This document shows positions 10,501 to 18,718 of a stretch of DNA of 64,000 bases, piece after piece. The notes below the pieces were generated by a model, which was not told where the DNA came from, ran no database searches, and worked only from the letters and a program-made list of their open reading frames with translations. The stretch's first letter is position 1. Each line of letters starts with the position of its first letter. The position numbers and the translations under genes are program-made. Origin of the DNA: WJKG01 sp964627305 (GTDB lineage: Bacteria; Zixibacteria; MSB-5A5; GN15; FEB-12); NCBI GenBank assembly GCA_964627305.1, contig CAZVHP010000010.1, positions 1-64,000 on the forward strand. Direction: 5' to 3'.

Positions 10501-11960
10501 GAAGGGAGGCAATCAACCAGCTGTGTGTACATCAATATGGCATCGAGCATCGGCAGCATCAATTCGCGCATTTCAGAGATACACCCCGACAGACGCTTGC
10601 CGGACTGATCGAGATGACCGGCGATAACTTCACCGATGGCCGCATGCTGGCCATCGGTCTGCCGGGACCGAATGGCGGGGGCCATGTCGTGAACCCCTAT
10701 CGGCTCGCGAGGGACAGCACTCGGCCCGGAAGGTACCTTGTCTTCATTTACGACAGCAACAATCCTGTCCCTGATACACCGGCTGCCGAGGACACCCTTG
10801 TTATCGACTCAACCGATAACACATGGTTCTACAGCGCTTTCCCAAACTGGACTGGTCCCAATGCCTTCTGTTTCCTTATGGATTCGTCAGCGTCCTATCT
10901 GAGGACGCCAACTGTGTCCTCAGGTGCGTCATCAGGCTCTCGCTCGCAACTCAATGCAGGCAGGACAGATCACATCCGGATTAGTTCCAAAGGACTCACC
11001 AGACTGCTCATACTCGATGATGCTGGCAACATGACCGGTTATGACGGGGTGTCATTCAACAACGACATTCCCGACGCCACTCCGATAATGGCGTTAACCG
11101 GGAGAATGTCCTTCCCCAGAACCTTCGTACTGCCCGCCGGGGCTTATACGATTGATGCCGGCTCCGCTGACCACACTACGACTTCGCTTTCCGTGTGGGA
11201 CGGATCGCTGGTCTATCGCTGTTCCAGAACGGATGTCGGTCCGGACCAGACTGACCGGCTGAACTACGACTCATCACTGGTGGTAGTGAACTCCGACGAC
11301 GCTGCCAAAGTGTTCCAACTGGCATGCGCCATCGTTGAGCCGGCCATAGAGCGGCAGTACGTGATCAAGGAGCTGTCACTGGGGCATCAAGAGAGTCTTG
11401 AGCTTCTGACCACGGATGGTCAGTCACTCGACATACTCAATCGGGGCGGCGGCAAAGTGTGCGCCCTGGAGCTGTGGTCAGTAGCGTCCTCAGGGGGCAC
11501 GATCGTTCAGGCCAACAACGTGATTCTCCCCTCAGGAGCGCTTATCACTGTGGTCCCGAACTGGGCTGAACCAGGCCTCAGTGACACCAGACTGCTCATT
11601 GATTACGATGTTGACGGCTCCTATGATGACACGCTGTTGCTGGATATTGCGACCTTCATTGATGAGCACAATATCCTGCCGAACCAGTTCGGACTGTCCC
11701 AGAACTACCCCAACCCGTTCAACCCGGCGACGACTATCGAGTACAGCCTGCCAGGACGAAGCCGCGTGAACCTCTCCGTCTACAACGTCATGGGGCAACT
11801 GGTCCAGACCCTGATCAACGGCGAGCAGTCGGCCGGATCATACAAGATCGAGTGGGATGGAACAGCCATGAGCGGTTCTCGCGCTGCGACAGGCGTCTAC
11901 TTCTATCGACTCCAAGCCGGAGAACACGTTGAGACAAGGAAGATGCTGCTGCTGAGGTAG
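7542..11960 (+). CDS. Secreted beta-helix / cysteine-peptidase-like protein with T9SS-type tail
   Basis: This is the main part (up to 1472 residues, open from 7497) of the protein whose signal peptide is encoded at 7297. The first 640 residues are repeats such as VENCTF, IENCHF and LDNCVL, typical of a right-handed parallel beta-helix, closing with an IDAGHSG...VDIGADEF motif common in such surface proteins. A middle domain has NGSCFGFGASS with Cys948, then GGGHVVNPY (His1048) and VFIYDSNNP (Asp1071, Asn1073), the order of a papain-fold Cys-His-Asp/Asn site. The last 85 residues (LSQNYPNPFNPATTIEYSL to the end) form an Ig-like T9SS sorting/FlgD-like tail. Peptidase activity is inferred from motif order only. 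The GTG at 7542 is not a credible native start. Confidence 0.85.
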   Translation: MEALNTYNPDGSVAQQGSIIFESGGLAGFTEQFTVIVQPAFVGNTVISGNSGVSFIGNPLDPITLDGVYIVRSGFHNGSDPRTNPPYSSVWANTVFRGVHSPQHSNGIPLEIRGGNTTVENCTFATSDPDFATCMTISDLNWVDGIHSPFWHLVFRNCRFEAINASLTNAVDVRYQSSLTIENCHFEDIAMSATDMSSLMEIRDCGIASIRHNTARDNVISALRTLDCWATTDSRIRTNDSLPLVSTNIYIYEDSSLTIEPGSVLKFYDFQSGLVVHGDLAVDSAVLTGYRDDQFGGDTDYAPEPASLWPSWNTGGSCGIYVDATGSATITSSRVRYAQGGIRVFNDITLDNCVLERCSHHGLWLNGESVNEYRISNTTIRDVSGTAISFRSLSSHSQLLELSNVSLLSNQGTGLEIFDIGTQPTEVVVANCRIVGNQWFGISFPVKPSLVNMSILNSVVAGNWNTGIVGTGSLGDTAAITIAGNVVFGNGQPSRPADGIDIGSGRPSVVCNTVGYNRGRGLNIPSTCNLAGAVTTNNIFFCNRGHGLFEGTAEEALFAANAFWGNTDGALIYRGPDGWLYSIAEVQALGGDYATNIEINPGFVPEITGEVGGFRYDHAARLSILHDPLADFAETTLADRFICPDTAYPQWFQISHVASDSLFIYGDISDYTTVGHGYRIFDFHLSAASPLIDAGHSGSILTLYDIDGDMRLIDGNESGVAQVDIGADEFAPEGGSGPAIRITTPVGAEVLLEGDVTDISWQSDLVSHVNILYSGFYSSEYTLWDTVIAGVDATDRSYMWTVPYDLTMGAVIRIEDSSDSSVHALSQPFIVKEYVLTRKGTESLLIRYWPQYDSWRFGNDSATMWPESWYAQFDYVSGVDPFTGSTYPLFFSNALFYNARSSDFPSWPTFVGAFGSEQCYMDSPQGPLYRVSALNLWSDIKNEWNGSCFGFGASSPLAFFDSAALLMAYPEVGAFGDLHDLDTSAARREAINQLCVHQYGIEHRQHQFAHFRDTPRQTLAGLIEMTGDNFTDGRMLAIGLPGPNGGGHVVNPYRLARDSTRPGRYLVFIYDSNNPVPDTPAAEDTLVIDSTDNTWFYSAFPNWTGPNAFCFLMDSSASYLRTPTVSSGASSGSRSQLNAGRTDHIRISSKGLTRLLILDDAGNMTGYDGVSFNNDIPDATPIMALTGRMSFPRTFVLPAGAYTIDAGSADHTTTSLSVWDGSLVYRCSRTDVGPDQTDRLNYDSSLVVVNSDDAAKVFQLACAIVEPAIERQYVIKELSLGHQESLELLTTDGQSLDILNRGGGKVCALELWSVASSGGTIVQANNVILPSGALITVVPNWAEPGLSDTRLLIDYDVDGSYDDTLLLDIATFIDEHNILPNQFGLSQNYPNPFNPATTIEYSLPGRSRVNLSVYNVMGQLVQTLINGEQSAGSYKIEWDGTAMSGSRAATGVYFYRLQAGEHVETRKMLLLR

Positions 11961-12220
11961 AAGACCGCTCACCATCGATTGCTCGGCGGGAGACGGTCTG
12001 CCGTGCTCATCTGCAACCCGCTTCGCGCCACTGGCTAAGCGCAGCCGCGGCCAGACACGCGAACCAGAATTCCTCCGCCCGACAGCGCTTCAGAAGATTA
12101 ACGCCAGCATCAATGAACTAATGCGCCGTGCTGATGTTATTGCTAAAATCAGACAACGCGCAACAAGATCACGGGCCGTCCGGGCGTCTGCCGGGGCGGC
12201 ACCATATACAGGGTAGTCAC

Positions 12221-13267
12221 ATGAGCAGCAAGGACAGGACGTTCGCCAAGTCACAGCACAACCACTCAGCGCGCACATCATCCCCCGGCAGCTTCTGGTG
12301 CGAGGACCTCACTGAGGCTATTGGAAACACACCCATCGTGAAACTGCGTCATCTGCCCGCCAAGTGGGGGGTGGAATCCGAGATCATGGTCAAACTGGAG
12401 TTTCTTAACCCCACTGGTTCAGTGAAGGATCGTATGGCCGTCTATCTGCTCAGGCAGGCCGTCGCCCGCGGCGAACTCAACCCCGGCGGGACCATCGTCG
12501 AGGCCACCTCGGGCAACACCGGCGCCGCCGTGGCTATGTTCGCTGCCGCTCACGGCTACAAGGCCATCCTGACCATCCCGGACAAGATGTCAAAGGAAAA
12601 GGTCGACACGCTCAGAGCCTATGGCGCCGAGGTCCATATCTGTCCCACCGCGGTCAAACCCGATTCGCCGGAGAGCTACTACGAGACTGCGAAACGTCTG
12701 CAGCGTGAAACCCCCAACTCCTACTTCGTGGGGCAGTACTTCAATAAGGACAACATTGAGGCCCACTACCACACTACCGGCCCGGAGATATGGTGCCAGA
12801 CCGGCGGCGAATTCGATATTCTGGTGGCCGGAGTCGGCACCGGCGGCACCATGTCCGGTACCGCCAAATACATCAAGGAGCAGAACCCCGCCATCCAGAC
12901 TGTTGCCTGCGACCCGGAGGGGTCGGTATTCTACAACTACCACAAGGACAAGACCACAGTCGAGCCTCACCCGTATCTGGTAGAGGGGATCGGCGATGAT
13001 TTCCTCTGTCCGACACTCGATTTCTCGGTCATCGACATCATGTATCAGGTCACCGACAAGGAGTGTTTCGACATGGCCCGCGAGTTGGCCCTTACGGAGG
13101 GTATACTCGGCGGCGGCTCCTCCGGGGCGGCTGTCCTGACCGCACTCCGTCATGCCCGCACACTGAAAGACCCCAAACGAATTGTTGCCATTCTTCCGGA
13201 CAATGGCACCAAATACATCAGCAAGATCTACAACGACCAGTGGATGAAAGACAAAGGCCTGCTCTGA
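12221..13267 (+). CDS. Cystathionine beta-synthase / cysteine synthase family PLP enzyme
   Basis: Fold-type II pyridoxal-phosphate enzyme that condenses serine or O-acetylserine with homocysteine or sulfide. The PLP lysine is Lys69 in NPTGSVKDR, the substrate loop is EATSGNTGAA, and the phosphate-binding loop is GVGTGGTMSG. The 348-residue protein has no C-terminal CBS-pair regulatory domain. The next gene, 11 bp downstream, is a gamma-family transsulfuration enzyme, so a cystathionine beta-synthase role in making cysteine from homocysteine is favoured over plain cysteine synthase. The ATG at 12221 begins the conserved region with a short polar extension and has a weak AGGG upstream. Confidence 0.85.
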   Translation: MSSKDRTFAKSQHNHSARTSSPGSFWCEDLTEAIGNTPIVKLRHLPAKWGVESEIMVKLEFLNPTGSVKDRMAVYLLRQAVARGELNPGGTIVEATSGNTGAAVAMFAAAHGYKAILTIPDKMSKEKVDTLRAYGAEVHICPTAVKPDSPESYYETAKRLQRETPNSYFVGQYFNKDNIEAHYHTTGPEIWCQTGGEFDILVAGVGTGGTMSGTAKYIKEQNPAIQTVACDPEGSVFYNYHKDKTTVEPHPYLVEGIGDDFLCPTLDFSVIDIMYQVTDKECFDMARELALTEGILGGGSSGAAVLTALRHARTLKDPKRIVAILPDNGTKYISKIYNDQWMKDKGLL

Positions 13268-13278
13268 GCGGAGAAGAT

Positions 13279-14454
13279 ATGGACGATCACATTAAAAAGA
13301 CACGATTCGAAACGCGCGCCATCCACGGTCCCAAAGTGCCCGAGGACGGCACCCGGTCGGTCACTACGCCGATCTACCCCAGTTCCACCTATGGCGTCCA
13401 ATACCCCGGCGACGAATCCGGCTATGTCTATTCCCGCTGGTCCAACCCGACCCGCAAGGCATTGGAAGACACCCTCGCCTCGCTGGAGGGCGGCTCGCAC
13501 GCCTACGCCTTCTCCTCCGGGCTGGCCGCCCTGAATGCCGTGCTGACTCTGCTGAAATCGGGGGACCATGTCGTTGCGGTTGATGATCTCTACGGCGGTA
13601 CCGTGCGCCAATTCGAGAGAATCGCGCGCAATTTTGGGCTCGATTTCACCTATGTCGATGGCCGTCAGAGCGACAACTTTGAGAAAGTCATAAAACCCAA
13701 CACCCGTCTGTTCTGGGCGGAAACCCCGACCAACCCCTTGTTACACCTGGTCGACATCGAGCGCGTAGCAGCCATTGCCCGAAAGCGCAACATTCTGCTG
13801 GGCGTCGATAACACCTTCGCCACACCGTACATCCAGCAGCCGCTGGCGCTTGGCGCCGATATCGTCCTGCACTCGGCCAGTAAGTACCTTGGCGGTCACT
13901 GTGATGTCATCGCCGGCGCTCTTGTGGTCAATGATCCCGTGTTGGCCGAGAAGCTGTATTTCGCCCAGTACGCAGTCGGCGCTCACCTTAACCCGTTCGA
14001 GTCGTGGCTGATGCTCCGCGGCATCAAGACCCTGCACCTTCGCATGGAGCGCCACTCCGTCAACTCCATGAAGATTGTCGAGTTTCTGGAGACAGTCGAC
14101 CTGGTTGACCGGATTTACTACCCGGGACAGGATGGTAAACCCGTGCCTAACAAGATGATCATGCCCGGCGGCATGGTGTCCTTTACACTGAAGGCTGATT
14201 TCGAGGCCGTCAGGAAGTTCTGTACGGCCACAAGAGTCTTCGTGCTGGCCGAGTCGCTGGGCGGAGTGGAGTCCCTGATCAATCACCCGGCCTCCATGAC
14301 CCATGCCTCGATCCCGAAAGAGGAGCGTGAAAGGCGCGGTATCACAGACAGTCTGGTGCGGTTGTCGGTGGGGGTGGAGCATGTCGATGACCTGTTGATC
14401 GACCTTCGCCATGCCCTGACAGTCCTGCGCGGTCAGGAGAGGGAGAGTATATGA
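13279..14454 (+). CDS. Cystathionine gamma-lyase/synthase family PLP enzyme
   Basis: Fold-type I Cys/Met-metabolism enzyme of 391 residues. Lys202 in HSASKYLGGH should bind PLP. YSRWSNPTRKALE near residue 51, the FSSGLAA loop and the C-terminal ESLGGVESLINHPASMTH motif are all typical. Gamma-lyase (cystathionine to cysteine), gamma-synthase (metB) and beta-lyase (metC) cannot be separated with certainty by sequence. Pairing with the upstream beta-synthase-like gene suggests gamma-lyase in the reverse transsulfuration route. The ATG at 13279 follows an AGAAG 11 bp after the previous stop. Confidence 0.88.
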   Translation: MDDHIKKTRFETRAIHGPKVPEDGTRSVTTPIYPSSTYGVQYPGDESGYVYSRWSNPTRKALEDTLASLEGGSHAYAFSSGLAALNAVLTLLKSGDHVVAVDDLYGGTVRQFERIARNFGLDFTYVDGRQSDNFEKVIKPNTRLFWAETPTNPLLHLVDIERVAAIARKRNILLGVDNTFATPYIQQPLALGADIVLHSASKYLGGHCDVIAGALVVNDPVLAEKLYFAQYAVGAHLNPFESWLMLRGIKTLHLRMERHSVNSMKIVEFLETVDLVDRIYYPGQDGKPVPNKMIMPGGMVSFTLKADFEAVRKFCTATRVFVLAESLGGVESLINHPASMTHASIPKEERERRGITDSLVRLSVGVEHVDDLLIDLRHALTVLRGQERESI

Positions 14455-14462
14455 CAACTGCC

Positions 14463-14491
14463 TTGCACTCTCCTCCACGTGCGGCTTTTTT
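14463..14491 (+). terminator. Possible rho-independent terminator after transsulfuration pair
   Basis: A short stem TTGCAC (14463-14468) with GTGCGG (14479-14484), including two G-U pairs, is followed by six T residues (14486-14491). It lies 9 bases after the stop codon. The stem is weak but the T-run is good. Confidence 0.45.
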
Positions 14492-14903
14492 CGGTTGATT
14501 TGCCATGGAAAGTGTACCACATTCAGGCAATGCGAATCCCGTACCGAGAGAGTGGATGCGCTCTCAATGGTGCCCCCACTCGCCATTCCTAACTGTCAAC
14601 CCTATCCTTTCGCTCTGTCCACTAAACCGGGGAAAGGTCAGCATTGCGGTCAATCAAATCAGTGGGTATGATCCTATTGCGAACTACCAGTTCATCCTGC
14701 TCTCTCGCCCCCAGCATCACACCCAATGGGTGGCGTATCGCATCGGCTCCCCTTGGATCAATCTCGTCCCTTAGAATGTAACCAATCGTCGTACAGAGCA
14801 GTCTAACGATTGATGCGGCATCTGTGTGATACGGGGGAGTCGGCAGCGGCGCCTGAGTGCGTCCTGAGCCGCCCTCTGGAACCTCCCGTGCTGCCTTCGC
14901 CGC
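14492..14903. other. Intergenic gap without recognisable gene
   Basis: About 410 bp between the convergent transsulfuration operon and greA. A short plus-strand reading frame (14505-14774) has no Shine-Dalgarno, no recognisable motif and an unlikely composition, so it is not called. No RNA gene or repeat was seen. Confidence 0.5.
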
Positions 14904-15377
14904 TCAGCGGCGGATGTTCTTCACCTCATACCTGATCACACCCGCAGGCACCTGTACCTCGACAATCTCGCCGATCTCCTTGCCCAGCAGTGCCTGGCCA
15001 ATTGGCGAGTGCACCGAGATGACATCGTTGTCGACATCGGTCTCATCGGGTGGGGCCAGCGTGTATTCTATCTCCTCGCCGTCTTCCAGATCCCTGACCA
15101 GCACCTTGGCGAACAGGTAGGCCTTGTCCGTCGGAAGATCATCGGCGCTCACGGTCTGTGCCTTGGTCAGCTTGAACTCAAGCTCGGCGATTTTGCGCTC
15201 CAGATGCACCTGTGCTTCCTTGGCCGCGTGGTACTCGGCGTTTTCGGACAGATCGCCCATTTCGCGCGTGCGCTTGATTTCGGCGACTATCTTGGGCCGC
15301 TCGGTGTACTTCAGGCGCTTGAGTTCTTCCTGGAGTTTCCGACGGCCCTCTTTGCTGAGAATAATCTGGTCACTCAT
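14904..15377 (-). CDS. greA: Transcription elongation factor GreA
   Basis: Rescues backtracked RNA polymerase by stimulating cleavage of the 3' end of the transcript through the secondary channel. At 157 residues it has normal length. The N-terminal coiled coil carries the acidic tip motif EMGDLSENAEYH (about residues 39-50), where Asp and Glu of GDLSE are the key residues in GreA. The C-terminal globular domain has the usual SPIGQALLGKEIGE motif. There is no Shine-Dalgarno; a sigma-70-like promoter lies so close that the mRNA may be leaderless. The stop codon sits in the 3-base loop of a perfect 6-bp GC hairpin (14898-14912). Confidence 0.97.
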   Translation of the reverse strand: MSDQIILSKEGRRKLQEELKRLKYTERPKIVAEIKRTREMGDLSENAEYHAAKEAQVHLERKIAELEFKLTKAQTVSADDLPTDKAYLFAKVLVRDLEDGEEIEYTLAPPDETDVDNDVISVHSPIGQALLGKEIGEIVEVQVPAGVIRYEVKNIRR

Positions 15378-15385
15378 AATGGTTC

Positions 15386-15414
15386 AATATACAGACCTGT
15401 TTACTATTTTGCAA
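15386..15414 (-). promoter_or_regulatory. sigma-70-type promoter of greA
   Basis: TTGCAA (15414-15409) and TATATT (15391-15386) are separated by 17 bp on the minus strand. Only 8 bases separate the -10 box from the greA ATG, so transcription should begin at or within a few bases of the start codon. Confidence 0.7.
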
Positions 15415-15691
15415 TACGGACCCGCCACATACCGCAGCCGGAACCTGCCCGGGTCCGTCAGCAACTACTCTGCTGTCCATGTAGGTACAGAGGTCGGATC
15501 GACTCGGTCGTTTCGGCGGTACCGGTGACCGTCCAGAGGATGCAGAGTTATTGGGTCGACATAGGCAACATTCTGTGGCATCGACATGCGATTTTTCTTG
15601 ACGCTGCAACCATGGTCTGCCTAAACTTGGGTCAACTGGTGGTTGCATAAACCGGCGTCTCCGCAGCGCCAACGAGAAGGGTAACGCCGTC
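15415..15691. other. Divergent intergenic region between greA and cydA
   Basis: With the greA promoter this forms a 314-bp gap between divergent genes. It should hold the cydA promoter and leader. No FNR-like TTGAT-N4-ATCAA box and no convincing -35/-10 pair for cydA were found, and no small gene is supported. Confidence 0.4.
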
Positions 15692-17038
15692 GTGGATATT
15701 GAGCTGCTCTCCCGTCTTCAATTCGCGTTCACAATCGGGTTCCATTACCTTTTTCCACCATTGAGTATCGGCCTGGGGCTGTTTCTGGTGATCATGGAAG
15801 GAACGTATCTGCGCACCGGCAACCGGTTGTATCACAATATGACCCGTTTCTGGGTGAAGATCTTCGGGCTGATCTTCGCCCTCGGGGTTGCCAGCGGCAT
15901 CGTGATGGAATTCCAGTTCGGCACGAACTGGTCCACGTACTCGCGGTATGTCGGCGATGTGTTCGGCAGCGCCCTCGCGGCGGAGGGGATCTTCGCGTTC
16001 TTCCTGGAGTCCGGTTTTCTGGCGATCCTGCTGTTCGGCTGGGATAAGGTCAAGCCGGTTACCCACTTCGTGGCGACCATTCTGGTGGCGTTCGGTGCGC
16101 ATTTCTCGGCGATCTGGATTGTGGTGGCCAACTCCTGGCAGCAGACACCGGCGGGCTTTCGCCTTGTTGAAACGCCCAACGGTGTCAGGGCGGAAATCAC
16201 CGACTTCTGGCAGGTAGTGTTCAACCCCTCCTTTCTGGACCGCATAAGTCATGTGTTCATGGGCTGCTGGCAGGCGGCGGCGTTCTTCGTGTTGAGCGTC
16301 AGCGCGTATTACCTTCTTCGTGGCAAGCACACCGAATTCGCCAAAACATCCATGAAGATCGCGGTTGTGATCGCCGTCGTGGCCTCGCTTGGTCAACTGG
16401 TGACTGGTCACATTTCAGCAGAGACCCTGGCCGAAACACAGCCGGCCAAACTGGCGGCCATGGAAGGACACTATGCCGTCAGCGCACCCGCAGGTGCGTA
16501 CATTCTGGGCTGGGTCGACGACAAGGGTGAGAAAGTCAGCGGCATCGAGATCCCGGGGTTGCTCAGCTGGTTGCTGTACAGGGACTGGGAGGCACCGGTG
16601 ACGGGGCTGGGAGCCTTCGATAAGGAAGACCGGCCACCGGTCAATATTGTTTTCCAGAGCTATCATCTGATGGTAATGATTGGTTTCGCACTGATTGCCC
16701 TGTCGATTATCGGCCTGATAACGTGGCTGACCGGTGCGCTGTTCAAGGCGCGATGGCTGCTGTGGGTGATGGTGTTCTCGGTGTTGCTGCCCCAGATCGC
16801 CAATCAGGTGGGCTGGATAACAGCAGAGGTGGGCCGTCAGCCATGGGTCGTCTACGGCCTCCTGAGAACAAAGGATGCTCTGTCCGTCTCGGTCGGCGCA
16901 GGCGAAGTGTGGACGTCACTGATACTGTTTGTGCTGATATACACGCTGCTGTTCGCCCTGTTCATCTACCTGCTTAACGAGAAAATCCAGCATGGCCCCG
17001 TGTTTGATACGGCCAAATCATCGGGGGGGAAGTCCTGA
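15692..17038 (+). CDS. cydA: Cytochrome bd ubiquinol oxidase subunit I
   Basis: Quinol-oxidising, haem-binding subunit of the high-affinity bd terminal oxidase in the cytoplasmic membrane, which reduces oxygen to water at low oxygen tension. The N-terminus LSRLQFAFTIGFHYLFPPLS carries the haem ligand His18. NPSFLDRISHVF holds the second haem His, TQPAKLAAMEGHY is the quinol-loop motif, and GRQPWVVYGLLRT is the late conserved motif. At 448 residues it is clearly shorter than E. coli CydA and so has the short Q-loop form. The start is GTG, in agreement with the family start; an AAGG lies 11 bases upstream. It overlaps cydB by one base. Confidence 0.97.
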   Translation: MDIELLSRLQFAFTIGFHYLFPPLSIGLGLFLVIMEGTYLRTGNRLYHNMTRFWVKIFGLIFALGVASGIVMEFQFGTNWSTYSRYVGDVFGSALAAEGIFAFFLESGFLAILLFGWDKVKPVTHFVATILVAFGAHFSAIWIVVANSWQQTPAGFRLVETPNGVRAEITDFWQVVFNPSFLDRISHVFMGCWQAAAFFVLSVSAYYLLRGKHTEFAKTSMKIAVVIAVVASLGQLVTGHISAETLAETQPAKLAAMEGHYAVSAPAGAYILGWVDDKGEKVSGIEIPGLLSWLLYRDWEAPVTGLGAFDKEDRPPVNIVFQSYHLMVMIGFALIALSIIGLITWLTGALFKARWLLWVMVFSVLLPQIANQVGWITAEVGRQPWVVYGLLRTKDALSVSVGAGEVWTSLILFVLIYTLLFALFIYLLNEKIQHGPVFDTAKSSGGKS

Positions 17039-18066
17039 TGGAATTCACGCTTGATCTTAATAGTATCTGGTTTATCCTCGTTGGAGTGCTGTTCGCCGGC
17101 TATGCCATTCTCGATGGCTTCGATCTGGGAGTCGGCGCGCTGCATCTGTTCGTCAAATCCGACCATGACCGCCGTGTCCTGCTCAACTCGATCGGCCCGG
17201 TCTGGGACGGCAACGAGGTGTGGCTGGTCACCGGCGGCGGCGCTCTGTTCGCGGCCTTCCCGGAGGTCTATGCGACATCGTTTTCGGGTTTCTACCTTGC
17301 CATGATGCTGCTTCTGGTAGGGTTGATCTTCAGGGCGGTGGCGATTGATTTCCGCAGCAAACGGCAAAATCCCACCTGGCGCCATTTCTGGGATATCAGC
17401 TTCAGTGTCTCCAGTGTCCTGGCCTCGCTGCTGATCGGGGTAGCGCTTGGGAATATCGCCTGGGGGATCCCGCTCGATGCTGCCGGCGAGTTCGTTGGTT
17501 CGTTTATCGGGCTGCTGCACCCCTACGCTATCCTGGTGGGGATTACGACTGTGTCGTTGTTTGTAATGCACGGTGCCATCTACCTGGTGATGAAGACCGA
17601 GGGAGAGCTTCATGACCGGATTCGCGGCTGGATCAACAGGACCATTATTGTTTTCATCGTCTGTTACGTGCTTACCACCATGGCCACGCTCATATTCTTG
17701 CCGCATATGGCCGAGAACCTGAAGGCCTCGCCGTGGCTGTTCGTCGTGCCGCTGCTCAATGCCCTGGCAATCGCCAATATACCAAGGGAGATTCACCACG
17801 GGCGCGATTTCCGGGCGTTTCTGTCGTCCTGTGCGTCGATGGCCGCGCTGCTGACCTTGTTCGGCATCGGCATGTATCCAAACCTGATACTGTCCAAGCC
17901 GGCGTTGGCTAACAGCCTGACGATATACAATGCCGCCTCCTCGGATAAGACTCTGGGAATCATGCTGACCATGGCAATCCTCGGGATGCCGATGGTAATT
18001 GCATATACTGCAAGTATTTACTGGATCTTCCGAGGCAAAGTAAAACTCGACGACAGCAGCTACTGA
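17038..18066 (+). CDS. cydB: Cytochrome bd ubiquinol oxidase subunit II
   Basis: Second membrane subunit of the bd oxidase, structurally paired with CydA. At 342 residues with about eight hydrophobic helices it has normal length. GYAILDGFDLGVGALH near the N-terminus and the GPVWDGNEVWLVTGGGALFAAFP region are hallmark CydB sequences. Stop and start overlap in TGATG, which implies coupled translation with cydA. No cydX- or cydCD-like gene follows; a terminator lies 34 bp downstream, so the operon is just cydAB. Confidence 0.97.
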   Translation: MEFTLDLNSIWFILVGVLFAGYAILDGFDLGVGALHLFVKSDHDRRVLLNSIGPVWDGNEVWLVTGGGALFAAFPEVYATSFSGFYLAMMLLLVGLIFRAVAIDFRSKRQNPTWRHFWDISFSVSSVLASLLIGVALGNIAWGIPLDAAGEFVGSFIGLLHPYAILVGITTVSLFVMHGAIYLVMKTEGELHDRIRGWINRTIIVFIVCYVLTTMATLIFLPHMAENLKASPWLFVVPLLNALAIANIPREIHHGRDFRAFLSSCASMAALLTLFGIGMYPNLILSKPALANSLTIYNAASSDKTLGIMLTMAILGMPMVIAYTASIYWIFRGKVKLDDSSY

Positions 18067-18100
18067 TCTCTGTCATTGATTTCTTGACAAATCCTCAACA

Positions 18101-18128
18101 GGGCCGGCCTGACCGCCGGCCCTTTCTT
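18101..18128 (+). terminator. Rho-independent terminator of cydAB
   Basis: A perfect 8-bp stem GGGCCGGC / GCCGGCCC (18101-18108 with 18115-18122) with a 6-base loop is followed by TTTCTT. It lies 34 bp past the cydB stop. Confidence 0.85.
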
Positions 18129-18234
18129 GTGATACCTAAGCTCGTTTAGGGCGCAATCCGGTCTCCTCTTCCGGTTTCCTTGTTTGTCAAAGCAACCAAG
18201 TGAATACTAAGCCCGTCGGAACGGCGCCAGGCGG

Positions 18235-18263
18235 CGTAAGTGATTGTTATATTGCGACTTACG
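18235..18263. promoter_or_regulatory. Inverted repeat upstream of DUF378 gene
   Basis: CGTAAGT-N15-ACTTACG is a perfect 7-bp inverted repeat with an AT-rich spacer, about 150 bp upstream of the DUF378 gene. It may be an operator for this gene. No matching regulator is adjacent. Confidence 0.3.
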
Positions 18264-18412
18264 TCAGAAGACGGTCTCGGTGGACGACTAATTTGGAATA
18301 GTATCAACAAATAATAGACAACGTGGGAACAATATCGCTCACTTGGCTGGTTATATTAGACAAATGGAAACAAAAGAATCAACAATCGGAACTCAAAACA
18401 AGGAGAAACGAG

Positions 18413-18634
18413 ATGCGTGGAGTAGATGTAACCGTAGCTATGCTGCTGATAGTCGGCGGCTTGAACTGGGGCCTCGTTGGCCTGTTCAATTTCGATCTGG
18501 TCGCCACCATTTTCGGCGAGATGAGCCTGCTCAGCCGCATAGTCTACATCCTGGTCGGTCTCTCTGCGGCTTACCAGGGTCTTGGCTGGAAAGCCATCCA
18601 GCGCCGTTGGGGCCTTGCCGGCCAGACGGCCTGA
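18413..18634 (+). CDS. DUF378 family small membrane protein
   Basis: A 73-residue protein with two transmembrane segments. The motif GGLNWGLVGLFNFDLVATIFG is typical of the DUF378 family, as is the second helix IVYILVGLSAAYQG. Function is unknown across the family. The ATG at 18413 is chosen because AGGAG lies 8 bases upstream and the family begins just here; the open frame extends further upstream without initiation signals. It stands alone, with a terminator on either side. Confidence 0.85.
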   Translation: MRGVDVTVAMLLIVGGLNWGLVGLFNFDLVATIFGEMSLLSRIVYILVGLSAAYQGLGWKAIQRRWGLAGQTA

Positions 18635-18718
18635 CAGTGACGAAACCGTGTTTTACCGCGACTGCAACATCTGATGGACAAACCAAAACTGTGCCGGTAA
18701 AGCCAGGTCTTTGCTCAC

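Noticed and set aside
13063..13278. N-terminal extension of the transsulfuration gene frame
   Set aside because: It overlaps the upstream PLP gene in another frame; ATG 13279 starts the conserved region just after the upstream stop.
14505..14774. 89-codon frame between the transsulfuration pair and greA
   Set aside because: No start signals, no recognisable fold and no neighbour support.
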